Positions 45,931 through 55,513 of a stretch of DNA of 64,000 bases are shown in pieces; within the stretch, counting starts at the first letter, position 1; each line of letters opens with the position of its first letter. The notes under the pieces are model-generated. The model saw nothing but the letters and a program-made list of their open reading frames with translations, searched no databases and was not told the origin of the DNA. The position numbers and the translations under genes are program-made. This stretch comes from Cyclobacterium marinum DSM 745 (GTDB lineage: Bacteria > Bacteroidota > Bacteroidia > Cytophagales > Cyclobacteriaceae), in the NCBI RefSeq assembly GCF_000222485.1, contig NC_015914.1, forward strand, positions 6,058,001 to 6,122,000. The letters run 5' to 3'.

Positions 45931-47025
45931 ATGAAACGGATACCCCTAATGCTAACGATTGGCTTATTTATTAACCTTTCCCATTTATATGCCCAAAAAC
46001 AAACCAAAACTGAAAACATTTTTTTAATTACCGAGGATGGGCTCCGCTGGCAAGAAGTATTTAAAGGAGCTGACTCATTGTTTATTGATGATACAGGAAT
46101 GGTGGAGAACACCGACAATCTATTGGCTAAATTTTGGGACAATGACCCAATTACACGAAGAAAGATGTTGATGCCTTTTTTTTGGGAAACCTTAAGTTCA
46201 AAAGGACAATTGTATGGCAACAGAGCTTATGGAAATTTTGTTGAAAACAGCAATACCATGCTATTTTCCTACCCGGGGTACAACGAAGTACTAAGTGGGT
46301 TTGCCGATGATAAGAGGATCAATTCAAATTCAAAGGTAAATAATCCCAACACAACTTTATTGGAATACTTAAATCAAACAACCGGCTACCAAAACAAAGT
46401 ATTGGCTTATGGTAGTTGGGATGTCTTTCCATATATTATTAATGAAGAAAGAAGTAAAGTCCCTGTCAATGCAGGTTTTGACTTGGCTGAAGGAGATAAT
46501 CTAACAGACAAAGAATTAATGATCAACAGGCTTCAAAACGAAATTAGAGGTCCTTGGGAAGGAGTTAGACTGGATGCTTTTACTCACAATTTTGCCCTTG
46601 AAGGTATAAAAAAACACCAACCAAAGATCATTTACATTGCTTATGGGGAACCTGATGATTGGGCACATGGCAACAAATATGATCAGTATTTGTATTCTAT
46701 TCATCAGTTTGATGCTTACCTTAAAGAATTATGGGATTTTATTCAAAGTACTCCACAATACAAAGGTAAAACGACAATGATCATCACTACAGATCATGGT
46801 AGAGGAATAAATAAAAAGACATGGACCGGTCATGGATCCTCTATTCCTGAAGCAAAAGAAATATGGATGGCTGCCATTGGACCTGATACCCCTGCGAAAG
46901 GTGAGATAAAAAACAAAGGATTATGGCATTCTTCCATGATAGCCAGGACCATTTACAGTCTTTTAGGAATAGAGTACCCAGATGAAAAAGCCGGAGAAGT
47001 AATCACTGAAATGATCAAAGATTGA
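45931..47025 (+). CDS. Alkaline-phosphatase-superfamily protein, secreted
   Basis: A 364-residue precursor with signal peptide (MKRIPLMLTIGLFINLSHLY AQK). Superfamily metal motifs can be seen: ENIFLITEDGLRWQEVFKGA (first Asp), SNTMLFSYPGYNEVLSGFAD (Thr or Ser nucleophile region), IAYGEPDDWAHGNKYDQYLY (Asp, His), TTMIITTDHGRGINKKTWTG HG (Asp-His and His). It belongs to the phosphodiesterase/phosphopentomutase-like part of the superfamily. The substrate could be a phosphate or sulfate ester. It is transcribed on the plus strand after the esterase, but the repeat element C lies between, so it is probably a separate transcript. Confidence 0.85.
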   Translation: MKRIPLMLTIGLFINLSHLYAQKQTKTENIFLITEDGLRWQEVFKGADSLFIDDTGMVENTDNLLAKFWDNDPITRRKMLMPFFWETLSSKGQLYGNRAYGNFVENSNTMLFSYPGYNEVLSGFADDKRINSNSKVNNPNTTLLEYLNQTTGYQNKVLAYGSWDVFPYIINEERSKVPVNAGFDLAEGDNLTDKELMINRLQNEIRGPWEGVRLDAFTHNFALEGIKKHQPKIIYIAYGEPDDWAHGNKYDQYLYSIHQFDAYLKELWDFIQSTPQYKGKTTMIITTDHGRGINKKTWTGHGSSIPEAKEIWMAAIGPDTPAKGEIKNKGLWHSSMIARTIYSLLGIEYPDEKAGEVITEMIKD

Positions 47026-47087
47026 GTTGTTTCTAAGACAATGATTGAAAAAAACATTAAAAAAAGTAACTCCTAAAATTTTAAAAG

Positions 47088-47345
47088 ATGGACAAGCAAC
47101 CCAAATATATACCGATTGATTGTTTATTCGTTGACAGATTACAAGATTGGGCCACCAGAAAAGAGGTAGTTAAAATTGTCTACAAAAATATAATAGATGA
47201 AGTAGTCACCGTCAATACTCGGATTACTGACATTTACACTAAAAACAAAGAGGAGTTTATTGTATTGGAAAATAAGGTGACTTTCCGGCTTGATCGGCTT
47301 ATTAGCGTCAATGAACACAATGTATCAAGCTGTCGCATGGACTAA
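47088..47345 (+). CDS. Rho-binding antiterminator (Rof/YaeO-like)
   Basis: An 85-residue Sm-like small protein. YIPIDCLFVDRLQDWATRKE VVKIVYKNI at residues 6-34 and the end FRLDRLISVNEHNVSSCRMD match the ROF family (E. coli YaeO: YxPIxCxxYDxLExxxxxxxxL...IRLDxIxxL). In E. coli, Rof binds the Rho N-terminal domain and blocks termination. It lies between the phosphatase and the lipid kinase on the same strand. Bacteroidota rely strongly on Rho, so a homologue is of interest. The function here is inferred. Confidence 0.8.
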   Translation: MDKQPKYIPIDCLFVDRLQDWATRKEVVKIVYKNIIDEVVTVNTRITDIYTKNKEEFIVLENKVTFRLDRLISVNEHNVSSCRMD

Positions 47346-47580
47346 TTACATTTCAAAAAATTCCGGTTATTGATAATAAAAAAAAACCGCTTACTCAGGA
47401 AACTTTTTACAGTTGATTACAGTAAAATATCTGTAAAAATAAAATTCGTGACTAAGGATTTATTGGCACGGAATAAGCTATCAAGTACTTGTCCAGTATT
47501 TCAATAAAAAATGTATTAATGAAGCTATGTCTAATATACTTGGCTTCATCTGGAGGATTGTTAGGCTTTAAAATAAATAT

Positions 47581-48480
47581 ATGAAACTACTCTTCATTGT
47601 CAATCCCATCTCAGGGGATGTTGATAAAGAGCCTTTTCTAAAAAAGGCTTCAAAATTATGTCAAAAATATGGTATAACTACTGAAATTTTTAAAACAACC
47701 GGCAGTGATGATGAAAAAAAAGTAGGGAATACCATAAAGGCTTTTGCTCCGGACAGGGTTGCCTCTGTAGGGGGAGATGGAACGACCTTATTTTCGGCCA
47801 TTGCTTTACTGGAAAGTAAAATTCCTATGGGAATTATTCCTTTGGGATCTGCCAATGGAATGGCAGTTGAATTAGGTGTGCAATCAAATCCCATGGAAGC
47901 ATTAAAGGATTTGATCATGTCCTCCATGATCAAAGACTTGGATATTTTAAAGATTAACGATAAGCACTTTTCTATGCACCTTGGGGATGTGGGTATCAAC
48001 GCAGAAATAGTAGCCTCATATGAACAAGACCCAAACCGAGGGATGGCCACATATGCAAAATATTTCATAGATGAATTGACCAAGAACGACCCCTTTGAAG
48101 TTGAGGTAGAGGCCAAGGAAAAAACCATCGTTGAAAAAGCGGTAATGGTTGGGATTTGCAATGCTAAGAAATATGGCACGGGGATTCCATTAAATATTGA
48201 TGGGAACCCTATGGATGGCAAATTTGAAATAATTTTGGTTAAGGATCTCAATACTCAATTTTTAATCAATGCTGGGCTATCCAAATTCAACGATGTTTTC
48301 TATATGAAAGAAAACATCACCGCCATATGCACAGAACTGGCCGTATTGAAATTCAAAAAACCAAGGTTGCTACAGCTGGATGGTGAGGTGATCGGTAAAT
48401 TTAAAGAAATAAAGGTAGAAATAATTAAAGGCGCCACGAAGCTTATCACTTCCACGGACAACCAATATGTAAAAGATTAA
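47581..48480 (+). CDS. Diacylglycerol kinase family lipid kinase
   Basis: A 299-residue ATP-dependent lipid kinase. It has the nucleotide-binding opening KLLFIVNPISGDVDKEPFLK (2-21), the GGDGT motif ASVGGDGTTLFSAIALL, the substrate loop MGIIPLGSANGMAVELGV (G-S-A-N in place of the usual G-T-G-N), the DLDILKINDKHF strand and the C-terminal beta-sandwich (QLDGEVIGKFKEIKVEIIKG). It is most like YegS/LCB5-type kinases. The lipid is not known. It is transcribed alone. Confidence 0.9.
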   Translation: MKLLFIVNPISGDVDKEPFLKKASKLCQKYGITTEIFKTTGSDDEKKVGNTIKAFAPDRVASVGGDGTTLFSAIALLESKIPMGIIPLGSANGMAVELGVQSNPMEALKDLIMSSMIKDLDILKINDKHFSMHLGDVGINAEIVASYEQDPNRGMATYAKYFIDELTKNDPFEVEVEAKEKTIVEKAVMVGICNAKKYGTGIPLNIDGNPMDGKFEIILVKDLNTQFLINAGLSKFNDVFYMKENITAICTELAVLKFKKPRLLQLDGEVIGKFKEIKVEIIKGATKLITSTDNQYVKD

Positions 48481-48855
48481 CAAGAGATTTGGTTGGCATA
48501 CCATCTTGCATATTGACCTACCTCATTCCGGAACCTTCTTAATATAGTCCTTTTAGGTGAATGATAAAACAGTAAGTCTCAAATTAGGAATAAGGATTAA
48601 TCATTTCCTGAAAAATTAAATTCAAATCATGCATTAGAAAATATTTTTATCATTCTTATTTCAAATTAACATTCATCTACTTTCATTTTTTAATTACATC
48701 TCCTAACCAAGGGGAATGGATACTATAATTTTTCATAAAATCAAAGCTTAAAACAATTTTTGGTAGCATACCCGAAAATCTTGAAATATATTTTCTGTAA
48801 AAAAAAGTTAAAACGTTAAAAATTATAAAATATTTTTATAGGTTTGTTGATCTAA
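48481..48855. other. 375-bp intergenic region ahead of the efflux operon
   Basis: AT-rich, with no ORF or clear hairpin. It should hold the promoter of the efflux operon. Confidence 0.35.
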
Positions 48856-49293
48856 ATGAAAAGTAATAGACATTTTATAAAGGATTCTGTTCAGACCCCC
48901 ATGTTTGTAGGGGCTTCCTTAGCTTTATGCTTTTTAATGCTACTTTTCACCCCATTGGTGATTCAAGGGAGTTCTAATAATAATGATTCCGGGGATGCTA
49001 ACCACCAAATCACTTATTTATCAGCGAATGATATTTTAAGTGATATACACTATTTTTTGCATTTACCTTCTGAAGGAGATTCTCCCGAAGAACAGGAAAA
49101 TGAAAGCGAAAATGAATCCAATAAAACTTTAGACGAAGACAGTGAGCATTTTACTGTCAATGCTGCTTTTTTCTCAAAGCTGGGTTACAATTTGGAAAAA
49201 ACATTATTTTCCCAATTGAACCTCTCAAATGATAACAGGTCAAGGATTTCACTTATCATTCTACACCACTCCTGGAAGAGTTTCCTCATTTAA
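48856..49293 (+). CDS. Single-pass acidic protein of unknown function at the head of the efflux operon
   Basis: A 145-residue ORF. One hydrophobic helix (MFVGASLALCFLMLLFTPLV, residues 16-35), then a Ser/Asn/Asp-rich stretch, a very acidic segment (SPEEQENESENESNKTLDED, about 76-95) and a folded-looking tail (HFTVNAAFFSKLGYNLEKTL, FSQLNLSN). I do not recognise a family. It is 128 bases ahead of the RND adaptor on the same strand. Orientation and spacing suggest co-transcription, and a role in regulating or assembling the pump can only be guessed. Confidence 0.55.
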   Translation: MKSNRHFIKDSVQTPMFVGASLALCFLMLLFTPLVIQGSSNNNDSGDANHQITYLSANDILSDIHYFLHLPSEGDSPEEQENESENESNKTLDEDSEHFTVNAAFFSKLGYNLEKTLFSQLNLSNDNRSRISLIILHHSWKSFLI

Positions 49294-49420
49294 TTTTTTA
49301 GATCAATAGTACCATCATTGGATTTACTCCGATGATTTTATTCAGCCTTGAATGCCAATTGGTTTTCCTATACGCATAGGGCTATTCATTCCAATTTTTA
49401 TATTTAAAATCAACATCATT

Positions 49421-50506
49421 ATGAAGAGGATATTGATTCTCATTTGTTTCCTAGCTATTCTAGGTAATACTGCTTGCGAGCAAAAAAAAGAAGCTGAACA
49501 TCCGGAATCCACCTATCGAATTACAAGTCCTATAAAAATGGATACAGTGGTTTTTCAGGAATATGTTAGTCAAGTTCACTCCATCCAACATATCGAGCTT
49601 AGAGCCCTTGAAAAAGGTTATTTACAAAAAGTGTTTGTAGATGAAGGACAATTCATAAAAAAAGGGCAATTAATGTTTCAGATAATGCCTTTAATTTATG
49701 AAGCAGAAAAGCAAAGGGCTGAAGCTGAAGCTGAATTTGCAGAAATAGAATTTAACAATACACAAAGTCTGGCAGACAGCAATATCGTTTCGTCCAATGA
49801 ATTGGCAATGTCAAGGGCAAAATTGGCTAAAGCAACGGCCGAACTCAATTTGGCTAAGGCACATTTGGGTTTTACTGAAATCAGAGCTCCATTCGATGGA
49901 ATAATGGGTAGATTTCATGTAAGGTTAGGTAGCCTTTTAGATGAGGGTGAATTATTGGCTACCTTATCTGACAACAGTAATATGTGGGTTTACTTCAACG
50001 TCCCGGAATCGGAATATTTGGATCTTGCCACCTCCACAGGTCTAGAAAACTTACCTGAGGTACAATTTAAAATGGCCAATAACAAAAACTTTGAATACAC
50101 TGGTCATATTGAAACCATTGAAGCTGATTTTAACAATGAAACAGGGAATATAGCCTTCAGGGCTACATTTCCAAATGATAAAGGTTTGTTAAGACACGGT
50201 GAAACGGGGAATATATTGATGCCAATTACATTTAAAGACGCATTGATAATACCTCAAAAAGCTACCTTTGAAATATTGGATAAAAAATTCGTCTATATTG
50301 TGGATGAAACCAATACTTTAAGGTCAACCGAAATCACAGTCGCACATGAAATCCCTCATTTGTTTATTGTTAGCGAAGGGCTTAAACCAACGGACAAAGT
50401 CCTTATAGATGGTCTAAGAAAAGTCAAAAACAATCAGACGATAAAGCACGAATTTCTAGATCAAAGAGATATTTTAGCTGATTTAAACCTGCTTCATGCA
50501 GAGTAA
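49421..50506 (+). CDS. RND efflux periplasmic adaptor (membrane fusion) lipoprotein
   Basis: About 361 residues from ATG 49421 with a lipobox-like signal (MKRILILICFLAILGNTAC). The open frame from 49352 adds an improbable hydrophobic leader. The HlyD/AcrA features follow: lipoyl half (HIELRALEKGYLQKVFVDEG QFIKKGQLMF), the alpha-hairpin (EKQRAEAEAEFAEIEFNNTQ, LAKATAELNLAKAHL), the second lipoyl half (EIRAPFDGIMGRFHVRLGSL) and the beta-barrel. It joins the inner-membrane pump and outer-membrane channel encoded by the next two genes. It is a standard three-gene efflux operon with tight spacing (25 bases to the pump). Confidence 0.93.
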   Translation: MKRILILICFLAILGNTACEQKKEAEHPESTYRITSPIKMDTVVFQEYVSQVHSIQHIELRALEKGYLQKVFVDEGQFIKKGQLMFQIMPLIYEAEKQRAEAEAEFAEIEFNNTQSLADSNIVSSNELAMSRAKLAKATAELNLAKAHLGFTEIRAPFDGIMGRFHVRLGSLLDEGELLATLSDNSNMWVYFNVPESEYLDLATSTGLENLPEVQFKMANNKNFEYTGHIETIEADFNNETGNIAFRATFPNDKGLLRHGETGNILMPITFKDALIIPQKATFEILDKKFVYIVDETNTLRSTEITVAHEIPHLFIVSEGLKPTDKVLIDGLRKVKNNQTIKHEFLDQRDILADLNLLHAE

Positions 50507-50531
50507 ATTTAACCTCTAAATTACTTTACAC

Positions 50532-53500
50532 ATGTTTAGCAAGTTTATACAGCGGCCGGTTTTAGCGATAGCTATCTCCCTGGCCATCATATTCTTAGGA
50601 ATATTAGCAATTGCAACAAGACCTATTTCACAATTTCCTGAAATAGCCCCTCCGAGGGTAAATATATTTATCGCTTATCCGGGGTCCAGCGCAGACGTAT
50701 TGGTTAAATCTACTCTGATCCCTCTGGAAAGAGCGATCAATGGAGTAAAGGGAATGCAGTACATTATCTCCGATGCTACAAGTGCTGGGGAGGCTACCAT
50801 TCAAATTATATTTGAGCCAGGTACAGACCCCAATGCAGCAGTAGTGAATGTGAAAACCCGAGTAGATCAGGTGATGAACAATCTTCCGCCTCTGGTGCAA
50901 AGGGAGGGTGTGATCATCACTCCTATCCAACCCAGTATGTTGATGTATGTCAACCTCTTCAGTACGGATAAAAAAGCAGATGAGAAATTCCTTTACAACT
51001 ATGCCAATGTAAATATTCTTCCCGAACTGCAAAGGATTAGCGGAATGGGAAGGGCAACAATACTTGGTTCCCGTCAATACGCCATGCGGGTATGGTTAAA
51101 ACCGGATAGAATGAGGGCCTATAATATTTCTACTGAGGAAGTTTTAGAGGCCATTGATGAGCAAAGTGTTATCGGTAGACCGGGTAGACTAGGCCAAAGT
51201 TCAGGTAAAACCGCTCAGTCCATCGAATATGTACTGACTTATAAGGGTAGATTTAATTTACCTGAGGAATACGAAGATATCATTATACGGGCGAATCCGG
51301 AAGGAGAAATATTAATGCTTAAAGACATTTCTGAAGTAGAGTTAGGCAGTGAATTCTTTGATATTTATTCGAATAAAGATGGATATCCTGCTGCTTCAAT
51401 GGTATTGAAGCAAAATTTTGGTAGTAATGCAAGTAAGGTAATTGATGATGTAAAAGTTAAATTGAAAGAACTCGAAAAGGACTTTCCTCCGGGCATGTCC
51501 TATGAGATAAATTATGATGTATCTACTTTTGTTGATGCTTCAATTGACAAGGTTTTACATACATTAGTCGAAGCTTTTATATTGGTGGCCTTAGTAGTAT
51601 TTCTCTTCCTAGGAGATTTGAGATCCACCATCATACCGGCCATCGCTGTTCCTGTTTCATTGATTGGGGCCTTTGTTTTCATGCAAATATTTGGCTTAAC
51701 GATTAACATGATCACCTTATTTGCACTGGTTTTGGCAATTGGGATTGTGGTAGATGATGCCATTGTGGTAGTGGAAGCCGTACATGCCAAGATGGAGGAA
51801 GAAAATCTAAGCCCTTTTAAAGCGGTAAAGAAAGTGCTTGGAGAAATTAGTGGAGCCATTATAGCCATTACTTTGGTGATGACCGCAGTATTTATTCCGG
51901 TTGCCTTTATGACCGGACCGGTTGGTGTATTTTACCGACAATTTTCCATTACCATGGCCAGTTCCATTGTTCTTTCCGGATTGGTGGCCTTGACATTGAC
52001 ACCTGTTTTGTGTGCCATGATCCTCAAAAATAATCATGGGAAGCCTAAAAGAAAATCTCCAATTGATCTTTTCTTGGATTGGTTCAATAGGAAATTTGAT
52101 AAAGTAACTGATAAATATGAAGGTTTACTTAAGCTTATTGTCAACCGAAAAGTAATCACCTACAGTATTCTTTTGGCTTTTGGCTTGGGGATTTTTGTGG
52201 TCAACGAAGAGTTGCCTTCCGGTTTTATTCCCAATGAAGATCAGGGAATGATCTATGCGATTATTCAAACTCCTCCGGGTTCAACCTTAGAATTGACCAA
52301 TGAGGTCTCTAGAAAATTGCAAGAGATTGCAGAAGAGATTGATGGTATCCAGTCTGTATCCTCTTTGGCAGGTTATGAAATCCTTACGGAAGGAAGGGGA
52401 TCCAATGCAGGTACCTGCCTTATTAATCTTAAAAACTGGTCAGAAAGACACCATTCCGTTAAGGAAATTATTGAAGAGCTGGAGGAAGAAACCAAAGATT
52501 TAGGAGCTGTGATCGAGTATTTTGAACCACCGGCAGTTCCGGGATATGGAGCCTCCGATGGGTTTTCTTTAAGGATGATTGATAAAAACAGTACAGTCGA
52601 TTACCAAGAGTTCGATCAGGTAAATCGTGATTTCATGGAAGCTTTGAATAAAAGGCCTGAATTAAGCGGCCTCTTTACCTTCTTTGCAGCTAACTACCCT
52701 CAATTTGAGTTAACAATCGACAATAAACTGGCCATGCAAAAAGGTGTTTCCATTGGTAAAGCCATGGAAAATCTTGACATACTGATTGGTAGTACCTATG
52801 AGCAAGGCTTTATTAGATTTGGAAATTTCTTTAAGGTCTATACGCAGTCAGCACCGGAATACAGAAAACTTCCTTCGGATATTATGAATTTATTCATCAA
52901 GAATGAAGAGGGAGAAATGGTGCCCTACTCTGCTTTTATGAAGATGGTGAAAAAGCAAGGACCCAATGAAATCACAAGGTTTAATCTCTACACTTCATCT
53001 TCCATCAAAGGAGTTCCTGCAAACGGGTATACAAGTGGGGATGCGATAGAGGCCATTCAGGAAGTGGCAGCGGCAACCCTCCCCAATGGTTACGACATTG
53101 CATGGGAAGGGCTTTCCTATGATGAATCAAGAAGAGGTAACGAAGCCATCTATATATTTATCGTTGTATTGATTTTTGTTTATTTGGTATTGGCAGCGCA
53201 ATACGAAAGTTTCATTATTCCTCTAGCTGTTATTCTCTCCTTACCAATAGGTGTCTTTGGCTCTTTCCTAATGTTAAAATTTATGGGACTGGCCAACGAC
53301 ATTTATGCACAAATTGGCCTGATCATGCTGGTGGGACTTCTAGGTAAAAATGCGGTACTGATAGTTGAATTTGCCATTCAAAAGCATCAACAAGGTTCCA
53401 CAATTTTAGAAGCTGCAATCATTGGTGCAAAGGTTAGGTTTCGACCAATTCTGATGACTTCTTTTGCCTTTATTGCAGGATTGATTCCGCTAGTCATTGC

Positions 53501-53759
53501 CACTGGAGCAGGAGCCATAGGTAACAGAACCATTGGTTCTTCTGCCATGGGAGGAATGTTATTCGGAACCTTGTTTGGCGTGGTCATCGTTCCCGGGCTG
53601 TATTATATTTTCGGCAGCTTGGCAGATGGCAAAACACTGATAAGAGATGAAGACGAAACACCACTTAGCGAGGATTATGTTAAAAGCCAATCCAATGCAA
53701 GCTTGATAAAAAAACTTAAGAAATTATTGTCGAAAAAAGAACTGAAAGATGGCCAATAA
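50532..53759 (+). CDS. RND-family efflux pump, AcrB/HAE1 type
   Basis: A 1075-residue inner-membrane proton antiporter for hydrophobic compounds. The N-terminus MFSKFIQRPVLAIAISLAII is the typical first helix. Landmarks include IAYPGSSADVLVKSTLIPLE, PPRVNIF, the TM4 proton-relay motif ALVLAIGIVVDDAIVVVEAV (Asp-Asp), GPVGVFYRQFSITMASSIVL, GFIPNEDQGMIYAIIQTPPG and the C-terminal LIMLVGLLGKNAVLIVEFAI (relay lysine) and GAGAIGNRTIGSSAMGGMLF. It is full length. The periplasmic loops between TM1-2 and TM7-8 set specificity, which cannot be predicted here. It overlaps or abuts the outer-membrane gene. Confidence 0.96.
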   Translation: MFSKFIQRPVLAIAISLAIIFLGILAIATRPISQFPEIAPPRVNIFIAYPGSSADVLVKSTLIPLERAINGVKGMQYIISDATSAGEATIQIIFEPGTDPNAAVVNVKTRVDQVMNNLPPLVQREGVIITPIQPSMLMYVNLFSTDKKADEKFLYNYANVNILPELQRISGMGRATILGSRQYAMRVWLKPDRMRAYNISTEEVLEAIDEQSVIGRPGRLGQSSGKTAQSIEYVLTYKGRFNLPEEYEDIIIRANPEGEILMLKDISEVELGSEFFDIYSNKDGYPAASMVLKQNFGSNASKVIDDVKVKLKELEKDFPPGMSYEINYDVSTFVDASIDKVLHTLVEAFILVALVVFLFLGDLRSTIIPAIAVPVSLIGAFVFMQIFGLTINMITLFALVLAIGIVVDDAIVVVEAVHAKMEEENLSPFKAVKKVLGEISGAIIAITLVMTAVFIPVAFMTGPVGVFYRQFSITMASSIVLSGLVALTLTPVLCAMILKNNHGKPKRKSPIDLFLDWFNRKFDKVTDKYEGLLKLIVNRKVITYSILLAFGLGIFVVNEELPSGFIPNEDQGMIYAIIQTPPGSTLELTNEVSRKLQEIAEEIDGIQSVSSLAGYEILTEGRGSNAGTCLINLKNWSERHHSVKEIIEELEEETKDLGAVIEYFEPPAVPGYGASDGFSLRMIDKNSTVDYQEFDQVNRDFMEALNKRPELSGLFTFFAANYPQFELTIDNKLAMQKGVSIGKAMENLDILIGSTYEQGFIRFGNFFKVYTQSAPEYRKLPSDIMNLFIKNEEGEMVPYSAFMKMVKKQGPNEITRFNLYTSSSIKGVPANGYTSGDAIEAIQEVAAATLPNGYDIAWEGLSYDESRRGNEAIYIFIVVLIFVYLVLAAQYESFIIPLAVILSLPIGVFGSFLMLKFMGLANDIYAQIGLIMLVGLLGKNAVLIVEFAIQKHQQGSTILEAAIIGAKVRFRPILMTSFAFIAGLIPLVIATGAGAIGNRTIGSSAMGGMLFGTLFGVVIVPGLYYIFGSLADGKTLIRDEDETPLSEDYVKSQSNASLIKKLKKLLSKKELKDGQ

Positions 53760-53763
53760 ATTC

Positions 53764-55179
53764 ATGAAAAATACGACAAGCCTGTTGTTTTGCATGCTCC
53801 TTTTATGGGGGTGTAAGACACCACAGGCCACCACGATAGATGAAAATAAGTCGGTTCCGGATAGTTTCAATTCTTCAACAGACACAACAAATAGTGCCTT
53901 AACCAATTGGAGAGAATTCTTTCCTGACCCGAACTTAATTGCTTTGATAGATACTGCCTTGGCCAATAATCAGGAGTTGAACATTCTATTGCAGGAAATA
54001 GCAGTAGATAACAATGAGATTTTGGCTCGAAAAGGTGAATACTTACCCTTTGTAAACATTGGTGCAGGTGCGGGACTTGAAAAGGACGGTGAATATACCC
54101 GTCATGGAGCTGTGGATGAAAGCCTAAATATTAGGGAAGGTCAGGCCATCCCTGAACCATTGCCTGATTTTATGGTGGGGGCTATTGCTTCTTGGGAATT
54201 GGATTTTTGGAAGAAACTTCGCAATGGTAAAAAGGCGGCAGTAGCCCGGTATTTATCTAGTGTTGAGGGTAGGAATTTTATGGTCACCAATTTAATTGCT
54301 GAAATTTCTAATGCATATTATGAATTAATGGCTTTAGATAATCAGCTGGAAATAATCCAGAAAAATATCGCCATTCAACGAAATGCACTTCGAATCATTG
54401 AACAACAGAAACAGGCTGCTCAGGAAACACAGCTTGCCGTCAATAGATTTGCTGCCCAATTGCTCAATACAGAAAACCTGCAATACGATATCAAACAGAA
54501 GATTGTTGAAACTGAAAATTGGTTGAATTTTCTGGTGGGTCGCTTTCCGCAACCGATCGTCAGAAGTTCATCAGAATTCAATGACATTACTATAAACGAT
54601 GTTCAATCAGGAATACCTTCTCAGTTATTGACCAATAGACCGGATATAAAACAAGCGGAATTGGCTTTAGAGGCAGCCAAATTGGATGTAAGTATCGCTA
54701 GGGCTAATTTCTATCCATCATTCAGCATTGAAGCAGGTGTTGGTTTCGGGTCATTTAACCCCAAATATCTCCTCAATCCACAGTCCATCCTGTACAATCT
54801 TGGTGGGGATCTTATGGCTCCCTTGGTCAATAGAAATGCCATAAAGGCAACTTATAACAGTGCCAATGCTAGGCAGTTACAAGCTGTTTATAACTATGAA
54901 CAAACCATATTACAAGCCTATATAGAAGTAGCCAATCAGCTTTCGCAGATAGTAAATTCTAGTGCCAGTTATACAACCAAAGCCAAGGAGGTTGATTTAC
55001 TTAATCAATCAATCACCATTTCTAATAGCTTGTTCCGCTCTGCGAGAGCAGATTATATGGAGGTATTGCTTACCCAAAGGGAGGCCTTGGAATCCAGAAT
55101 GGAACTTATTGAAATAAAACTAAGCCAGATGAATGCCAAAGTAAATGTTTACAAAGCATTAGGAGGTGGCTGGAATTAA
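53764..55179 (+). CDS. Outer-membrane efflux lipoprotein (OprM/TolC family)
   Basis: About 471 residues from ATG 53764; an alternative ATG at 53749 would overlap the pump by 11 bases. It has a lipoprotein signal (MKNTTSLLFCMLLLWGC). Two OEP repeats are present: NWREFFPDPNLIALIDTALA NNQELNILLQ and the matching second half SQLLTNRPDIKQAELALEAA, with helical hairpins LIAEISNAYYELMALDNQLE and ILQAYIEVANQLSQIVNSSA. It is the NodT-type channel of the operon, downstream of adaptor and pump. Confidence 0.94.
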   Translation: MKNTTSLLFCMLLLWGCKTPQATTIDENKSVPDSFNSSTDTTNSALTNWREFFPDPNLIALIDTALANNQELNILLQEIAVDNNEILARKGEYLPFVNIGAGAGLEKDGEYTRHGAVDESLNIREGQAIPEPLPDFMVGAIASWELDFWKKLRNGKKAAVARYLSSVEGRNFMVTNLIAEISNAYYELMALDNQLEIIQKNIAIQRNALRIIEQQKQAAQETQLAVNRFAAQLLNTENLQYDIKQKIVETENWLNFLVGRFPQPIVRSSSEFNDITINDVQSGIPSQLLTNRPDIKQAELALEAAKLDVSIARANFYPSFSIEAGVGFGSFNPKYLLNPQSILYNLGGDLMAPLVNRNAIKATYNSANARQLQAVYNYEQTILQAYIEVANQLSQIVNSSASYTTKAKEVDLLNQSITISNSLFRSARADYMEVLLTQREALESRMELIEIKLSQMNAKVNVYKALGGGWN

Positions 55180-55237
55180 GATTGATAGGGCTTATTTAAA
55201 ATTTTTATTCCTCAATTATTAATTAATGCTTATAAGT

Positions 55238-55272
55238 AAAAGCCACTTGAATGTTCAAGTGGCTTTTCTTTT
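55238..55272 (+). terminator. Efflux operon terminator
   Basis: A thirteen-base stem (AAAAGCCACTTGA at 55238-55250 with TCAAGTGGCTTTT at 55255-55267), a four-base loop and a T-rich tail. It lies about 60 bases past the outer-membrane gene. Confidence 0.85.
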
Positions 55273-55343
55273 GTTAGGCTATTCAATCAAGAGCGAAATT
55301 ACCTTTCTTGATTGGTGATGCAAGTCAAAATTGCATTGGCTCA

Positions 55344-55513
55344 TTAAACCGAAATATGCAATAGACAATCTATTACGTGCTGAAATCGCTTTAAAATCAG
55401 CCACTTCGTTGCTGTTTTCAATTTCACCATAGCCCTGCTATGCTAAAATCTCCAAACAGCCTGATTTTCTTGCGATTGCAACACTCATCACGAATCCTTT
55501 TGCATAATCTGGG
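55344..55513 (+). repeat. Dispersed palindrome-ended element, copy B (split by IS)
   Basis: It begins TTAAACCGAAATATGCAATA GACAATC; the rejoined right end (GCATAATCTGGGTTAAAC at 55502-55513 plus 56917-56922) is its inverted complement. The interior is that of copy A at lower identity. The IS has inserted at the same base as in copy A. It contains small nested stems such as CATAGCCCTGCTATG. No coding capacity. Confidence 0.75.
55504..55513 (+). repeat. Target-site duplication of IS copy 2 (left)
   Basis: ATAATCTGGG is repeated at 56907-56916. The variant base (T where copy 1 has A) is the same on both sides. Confidence 0.9.

Noticed and set aside
51512..51868. 118-codon minus-strand frame inside the RND pump gene
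   Set aside because: Low-complexity Thr/Ser/Lys-rich translation typical of the antisense of hydrophobic helices.
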